Shown: positions 57,511 to 64,000 of the stretch, one piece after another
How the letters are laid out: the number at the start of each line of letters is the position of its first letter
Position numbering within the stretch: the stretch's first letter is position 1
Assembly: GCF_004210375.1 (NCBI RefSeq)
Contig: NC_134830.1
Span: 8,370,001-8,434,000 of the forward strand
Length of the DNA stretch: 64,000 nucleotides
Reading direction: 5' to 3'
DNA from: Tachypleus tridentatus
Lineage: Eukaryota; Arthropoda; Merostomata; Xiphosura; Limulidae
Position numbers and translations under genes: made by a program
The notes under the pieces: model-generated
The model's database searches: none
Told to the model about the DNA's origin: nothing
What the model saw: the letters and a program-made list of their open reading frames with translations, nothing else

Positions 57511-58119
57511 TTCCATGGAAACAGCATCACGCCCTACCTGACGTCATTCCTAAGAACCACCTTAACTTGACACTTTATTTTTCCTCGTGTTGCCAGGTTA
57601 TTTTACTACCAGATGGTAATGACTAGAATGAAGGACAACCACAACTGATAAGCCTAAAACATTAAATGTCAAAAGAACAAACTGGAAGCTGTGAAGAAAA
57701 CAATGAACTTTATAACTAAATATGAACGTATTGTACGTTGAACAAACTTTACTCTTCAGACTAAATGAAGTTACATATTTTTAACATCAGACGCTACAAA
57801 ACGGAGGCTAAATGAAACTACTCACTTCTTACAGAGGAAACTATAAACTTGGAACCAAATGAAACTACAGAACTAAGATATAATGAAAGTGAATACTTTT
57901 AACAAAGAAATTATACACTTGAGAATCAAGTAAAGCTAGAAACAACCGTAAAAAAAGTCATGAACTTAGAAAACTAACTTAACACATGATTCAATAAAAC
58001 AAAATAAAACAAATATTACCCCACACCAGAACCTGTTGCTATTAGAAATTCTAGAACTTGATAATTTGAAATAAATAAAAATCTTCAAGTTTAAGTGATT
58101 AAACCCTGTTGGACACAAG
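57511..58119. other. Unique A-rich DNA
   Basis: Loose repeats of 'aaatgaaactac' at 57800-57960 suggest an eroded array; no gene seen. Confidence 0.4.
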
Positions 58120-59851
58120 ATTGCAATATCAGTAAAAAAATCAGATATATTTACACAGTTACACTTCGTCTGTGAAAGGTTTGAATTGTCAGTAAATTTC
58201 AGATTTATTTACACAGTTACACTTCGTCTGTGAAAGGTTTGAATTGTCAGAAAAAGTCAGATTTAGTTACACAGTTACACTTTGTCTGTGAAAGGTTCGA
58301 ATTGTCAGTAAAAGTCAGATTTAGTTACACAGTTACACTTCGTCTGTGAAAGGTTTGAATTGTCAGTAAAAGTCAGATTTAGTTACACAGTTACACTTCG
58401 TCTGTGAAAGGTTTGAATTGTCAGTAAATTTCAGATTTATTTACACAGTTACACTTCGTCTGTGAAAGGTTTGAATTGTCAGTAAAAGTCAGATTTAGTT
58501 ACACAGTTACACTTCGTCTGTGAAAGGTTTGAATTGTCAGTAAATTTCAGATTTATTTACACAGTTACACTTCGTCTGTGAAAGGTTTGAATTGTCAGTA
58601 AAAGTCAGATTTAGTTACACAGTTACACTTCGTCTGTGAAAGGTTCGAATTGCCAGTAAAAGCCAGATTTAGTTACACAGTTACACTTCGTCTGTGAAAG
58701 GTTTGAATTGTCAGTAAAAGTCAGATTTAGTTACACAGTTACACTTCGTCTGTGAAAGGTTTGAATTGTTAGTAAATTTCAGATTTAGTTACACAGTTAC
58801 ACTTTGTCTGTGAAAGGTTTGAATTGTCAGTAAAAGTCAGATTTAGTTACACAGTTACACTTCGTCTGTGAAAGGTTTGAATTGTCAGTAAAAGTCAGAT
58901 TTAGTTACACAGTTACACTTCGTCTGTGAAAGGTTTGAATTGTCAGTAAATTTCAGATTTATTTACACAGTTACACTTCGTCTGTGAAAGGTTTGAATTG
59001 TCAGTAAAAGTCAGATTTAGTTACACAGTTACACTTCGTCTGTGAAAGGTTTGAATTGTCAGTAAATTTCAGATTTATTTACACAGTTACACTTCGTCTG
59101 TGAAAGGTTTGAATTGTCAGTAAAAGCCAGATTTAGTTACACAGTTACACTTTGTCTGTGAAAGGTTTGAATTGTCAGTAAAAGTCAGATTTAGTTACAC
59201 AGTTACACTTCGTCTGTGAAAGGTTTGAATTGTCAGTAAATTTCAGATATATTTACACAGTTACACTTCGTCTGTGAAAGGTTCGAATTGTCAGTAAAAG
59301 TCAGATTTAGTTACACAGTTACACTTCGTCTGTGAAAGGTTTGAACTGTCACTTAAAGTCAGATTTATTTACACAGTTACACTTCGTCTGTGAAAGGTTT
59401 GAATTGTCAGTAAAAGTCAGATTTATTTACACAGTTACACTTCGTCTGTGAAAGGTTTGAACTGTCAGTAAATTTCAGATATATTTACACAGTTACACTT
59501 CGTCTGTGGAAGGTTCGAATTGTCAGTAAAAGTCAGATTTAGTTACACAGTTCCACTTCGTCTGTGAAAGGTTTGAACTGTCACTAAAAGTCAGATTTAG
59601 TTACACAGTTACACTTCGTCTGTGAAAGGTTTGAATTAAGAGTAAAAGTCAGATTTATTTACACAGTTACACTTCGTCTGTGAAAAGTTTGAACTGTCAC
59701 TAAAAGTCAGATTTATTTACACAGTTACACTTCGTCTGTGACAGGTTTGAACTGTCACTAAAAGTCAGATTTAGTTACACAGTTACACTTCGTCTGTGAA
59801 AGGTTTGAATTGTCAGTAAAAGTCAGATTTAGTTACACAGTTACACTTCGT
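58120..59851. repeat. 58-bp minisatellite, about 30 copies, hairpin-forming unit
   Basis: Unit 'cagatttagttacacagtta' + 'cacttcgtctgtgaaaggtt' + 'tgaattgtcagtaaaagt'. ACACAG and CTGTG(A) in each unit can pair across 'ttacacttcgt'. Two variants ('agtaaaagtcagatttagtt' and 'agtaaatttcagatttattt') partly alternate. Confidence 0.97.
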
Positions 59852-60384
59852 TTGAAAGCTTTTGCATCTTTCAGTTTTTTACAGGAATAAAGGGAGACGG
59901 AAAACTATCTTGAGTTACAGATTTCAACAAAATCATCATTCATTCGTCTGAACTGCTGAAAATATGTCCTATCACAGGGTGAGCAGGAAATCTTTAAAAA
60001 CTGCTTCAATAACAGAACATTGTCAAAGCATACCACGTTTATATCGCAACTATTTCTTCATTATACGATATAAAGTTAAACAATGCACAAAGAACGTTTT
60101 CTGATAAGATCAAAATGGAGTTTTCATTTCTTTTTCGGTTGTCGGCCAGGAAATCACGTGTTTTGATTGAAAAGCACCCACTATTATGCTTATACCTTTG
60201 TTTTACTACGATGTGATTCTAACAAGTTTGGAAAGGGCAGGGAAAAGCAGACAAGTCCAGTCACCGGTAGGAACGTGTGAAGCCTAATAGGCATATGCGT
60301 CATGAGATTAGTTTGAAACGGTTGGCTCTTCAAGCGGAATGGAAGCCAGTTTCAAAACCCGAACGACAGTTTTATACAGGTTCA
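59852..60384. other. Unique DNA
   Basis: No gene seen. Confidence 0.4.
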
Positions 60385-60510
60385 GTCATCGTTTATACCA
60401 CGTTCAAAGCACCGGTTCCACTATGATTCCCGAAACTAAGCAACGTCTGGCCCGGTCAGTACTTGAGAGGGTGACAGACTGGGAATACCAGGTGATGAAC
60501 ACACTTTTTA
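60385..60510 (+). pseudogene. 5S rRNA pseudogene (or 5S-derived element)
   Basis: 'tataccacgttcaaagcacc', 'ggttccactatgattcccga', 'aactaagcaacgtctggccc', 'ggtcagtacttgagagggtg' and 'actgggaataccaggtg' follow the canonical 5S rRNA order over about 118 nt. A T run 'cttttta' follows at 60504-60510, as in 5S genes. The box-A region (GAAACTAAGCAACGTC) and box-C region are recognisable but mutated, and the terminal stem is broken. The overlapping 68-codon frame is a by-product. A SINE3-type (5S-headed) SINE is possible, but no SINE body follows. Confidence 0.88.
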
Positions 60511-60644
60511 TAGGTCACGTGCACGTAATCCTCCTGGGTTTCTAAAATTCAACATACCCAAATATCCACGAAGAAGAAACAAAGCAGTTCAGCCTCATAT
60601 AATTATTAGATAAAACCATTTTCAAGAATATGCATATTAATCAA

Positions 60645-63600
60645 TACTAAGATATCAACAGAGACAGGTACAGCTAATAACAGTACATTATAGTTAGATA
60701 CCAACACAGACAGGTACAGTTAATAACATAACATTGTGGTCAGATATCAACAGAGACAGGTACAGTTAATAAAATAACATTGTGATCAGATATCAAAAGA
60801 GACAGGTACAGTTAATAACATAAAATTCTAGTTAGATATCAACAAAGACAGGTACAGTTAATAACATAACATTCTGGTTAGATATCAACAGAGACAGGTA
60901 CAGTTAATAACATAACATTCTGGTTAGATATCAACACAGACAGGTACAGTTAATAACATAACATTCTGGTTAGATATCAACAGAGACAGGTACAGTTAAT
61001 AACATAACATTCTGGTTAGATATCAACAGAGACAGGTACAGTTAATAACATAACATTCTGGTTAGATATCAACAGAGACAGGTACAGTTAATAACATAAC
61101 ATTCTGGTTAGATATCAACACAGACAGGTACAGTTAATAACATAACATTCTGGTTAGATATCAACAAAAACAGGTTCAGTTAATAACATGACAGTGTGGT
61201 CAGATATCAACAGAGACAGTTACAGTTAATAACATAACATTGTGGTTAGATATCAACAGAGACAGGTATAGTTAATAACATAACATTGTGGTCAGATATC
61301 AACAGTGACAGGTACAGTTAATAACATAACATTCTGCTAAGATATCAACAAAAACAGGTACAGTTAATAACATAAAATTCTGGTTAGATATCAACAGAGA
61401 CAGGTACAGTTAATAACATAACATTGTGGTTAGATATCAACAGAGATAGGTACAGTTAATAAAATAACATTGTGGTTAGATATCAACAGATACAGGTACA
61501 ATTAATAACATAAAATTGTGGTTAGATATCAACAGAAACAGGTTCAGTTAATAATATGACAGTGTAATCAGATATCAACAGAGACTGGTACAGTTAATAA
61601 CATAATATTGTGGTTAGATATCAACAGAGACAGGTATAGTTAATAATACAACATTGTGGTTAGATATCAACAGAGACAGGTACAGTTAATAACATAACAT
61701 TGTGGTCAGATATCAACAGAGACAGGTACAGTTAATAACATAACATTCTGGTAAGATATCAACAAAAACAGGTACAGTTAATAACATAAAATTCTGGTTA
61801 GATATCAACAGAGACAGGTACAGTTAATAACATAATATTCTGGTTAGATATCAACAAAGACAGGTACAGTTAATAACATAACATTCTGGTTAGATATCAA
61901 CAGAGACAGGTACAGTTAATAACATAACATTCTGGTTAGATATCAACAGAGACAGGTACAATTAATAACATAACATTGTGGTTAGATATCAACACAGACA
62001 GGTACAGTTAATAACATAACATTCTGGTTAGATATCAACAGAGACAGGTACAGCTAATAACAGTACATTATAGTTAGATACCAACAGAGACAGGTACAGT
62101 ACATTCTGGTTAGATATAACAGGTACATAATATAACATTGTGGTTAGATATCAACAGAGACAGGTACAGTTAATAACATAACATTGTGGTTAGATATCAA
62201 CAGAGACAGGTACAGTTAATAACATAACATTCTGGTTAGATATCAACAGAGACAGGTACAGTTAATAACATAACATTCTGGTTAGATATCAACAGAGACA
62301 GGTACAGTTAATAACATAACATTCTGGTTAGATATCAACAGAGACAGGTACAGTTAATAACATAACATTCTGGTTAGATATCAACAGAGACAGGTACAGT
62401 TAATAACATAACATTCTGGTTAGATATCAACAGAGACAGGTACAGTTAATAACATAACATTCTGGTTAGATATCAACAGAGACAGGTACAGTTAATAACA
62501 TAACATTCTGGTTAGATATCAACAGAGACAGGTACAGTTAATAACATAACATTGTGGTTAGATATCAACAGAGACAGGTACAGTTAATAACATAACATTG
62601 TGGTTAGATATCAACAGAGACAGGTACAGTTAATAACATAACATTCTGGTTAGATATCAACAGAGACAGGTACAGTTAATAACATAACATTCTGGTTAGA
62701 TATCAACAGAGACAGGTACAGTTAATAACATAACATTGTGGTTAGATATCAACAGAGACAGGTACAGGTACAGTTAGATATAACATAACATTAATAACAT
62801 AACATTGTGGTTAGATATCAACAGAGACAGGGTTAATAACATAACATTGTGGTTAGATATCAACAGAGACAGGTACAGTTAATAACATAACATTGTGGTT
62901 AGATATCAACAGAGACAGGTACAGTTAATAACATAACATTGTGGTTAGATATCAACAGAGTACAGTTAATAACATAACAGGTACAGTTAATAACATAACA
63001 TTGTGGTTAGATATCAACAGAGACAGGTACAGTTAATAACATAACATTGTGGTTAGATATCAACAGAGACAGGTACAGTTAATAACATAACATTCTGGTT
63101 AGATATCAACAGAGACAGGTACAGTTAATAACATAACATTCTGGTTAGATATCAACAGAGACAGGTACAGTTAATAACATAACATTCTGGTTAGATATCA
63201 ACAGAGACAGGTACAGTTAATAACATAACATTCTGGTTAGATATCAACATAACATTGTGGTATATCAACAGAGACAACAGTTAATAACATAACATTCTGG
63301 TTAGATATCAACAGAGACAGGTACAGTTAATAACATAACATTCTGGTTAGATATCAACAGAGACAGGTACAGTTAATAACATAACATTGTGGTTAGATAT
63401 CAACAGAGACAGGTACAGTTAATAACATAACATTCTGGTTAGATATAACAACAGAGACAGGTACAGTTAATAACATAACATTGTGGTCAGATATCAACAG
63501 AGACAGGTACAGTTAATAACATAACATTATGGTTAGATATCAACAGAGACAGGTACAGTTAATAACATAACATTGTGGTTAGATATCAACAGAGACAGGT

Positions 63601-64000
63601 ACAGTTAATAACATAACATTCTGGTTAGATATCAACAGAGACAGGTACAGTTAATAACATAACATTCTGGTTAGATATCAACAGAGACAGGTACAGTTAA
63701 TAACATAACATTCTGGTTAGATATCAACAGAGACAGGTACAGTTAATAACATAACATTCTGGTTAGATATCAACAGAGACAGGTACAGTTAATAACATAA
63801 CATTCTGGTTAGATATCAACAGAGACAGGTACAGTTAATAACATAACATTCTGGTTAGATATCAACAGAGACAGGTACAGTTAATAACATAACATTGTGG
63901 TTAGATATCAACAGAGACAGGTACAGTTAATAACATAACATTGTGGTTAGATATCAACAGAGACAGGTACAGTTAATAACATAACATTGTGGTTAGATAT
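60645..64000. repeat. 46-bp minisatellite, about 70 copies, runs off the window
   Basis: Unit 'tagatatcaacagagacagg' + 'tacagttaataacataacat' + 'tctggt' (or 'tgtggt'). The left third is more diverged; from about 62100 on the units are nearly identical. Several short scrambled joins (62090-62130, 62765-62840, 62955-62990, 63245-63290, 63440) fuse parts of units. Each unit carries a GATATC site. Confidence 0.98.

Noticed and set aside
60339..60545. 68-codon plus-strand protein
   Set aside because: The frame overlaps a clear 5S rRNA-like sequence.

Overview
The window is a eukaryotic, intron- or intergenic-type stretch of an animal genome. It is AT-rich, crowded with minisatellites and short interspersed elements (SINEs), and has no long intact open reading frame. 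The SINE style (a tRNA-Thr-like head, a long conserved body and a CAAA-type tail), Penelope-like and Tc1/mariner DNA, and the very high tandem-repeat load fit an invertebrate. I suspect a chelicerate such as a horseshoe crab, but that is inference from general resemblance, not a search.

Layout. 0-1.5 kb: an eroded hAT transposase fragment with one likely terminal inverted repeat, and the tail of a mariner-like transposase. 3.7 kb: a tiny piggyBac-like hairpin element. 4.7-8.0 kb: one 31-bp minisatellite split by a SINE and by a 1.5-kb Tc3-like transposon; its far side has become a 62-bp dimer array. 11.8-12.1 kb: a minus-strand open stretch resembling polycystin membrane segments. 12.5-13.4 kb: a 39-bp minisatellite grown inside a SINE. 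13.5-25.6 kb: mostly unique sequence with scattered SINEs and short repeats. 25.7-27.8 kb: a 47-bp minisatellite, then a 5'-truncated Penelope-like element with a hammerhead-ribozyme motif. 29-47 kb: about a dozen minisatellite arrays between SINEs, and a mariner-type MITE at 42.3 kb. 47-57.5 kb: the most unique-looking part, with two minus-strand candidate exons (54.3 and 49.9 kb) whose splice phases agree, a SINE nested in a SINE with a clear target duplication, and a second Penelope remnant. 58-64 kb: a 58-bp array, a 5S rRNA pseudogene and a 46-bp array that runs off the window end.

Two SINE families dominate. SINE-T has a tRNA-Thr(CGT)-like head, a body of about 200 bp and a CAAA tail; SINE-V has a tRNA-Val(TAC)-like head and is about 125 bp long. 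Both end in nearly the same 3' module, which suggests a shared LINE partner. Tandem arrays make up roughly 16-17 kb, about a quarter of the window (my hand estimate). At least two, probably three, of the arrays seem to have started from a piece of a SINE.

I found no complete host gene, no prokaryotic operon and no CRISPR. The best host-gene evidence is the exon pair at 54274-54314 and 49856-49971, with the polycystin-like exon second. All three lie on the minus strand, so part of the window may be introns of one or more minus-strand genes.
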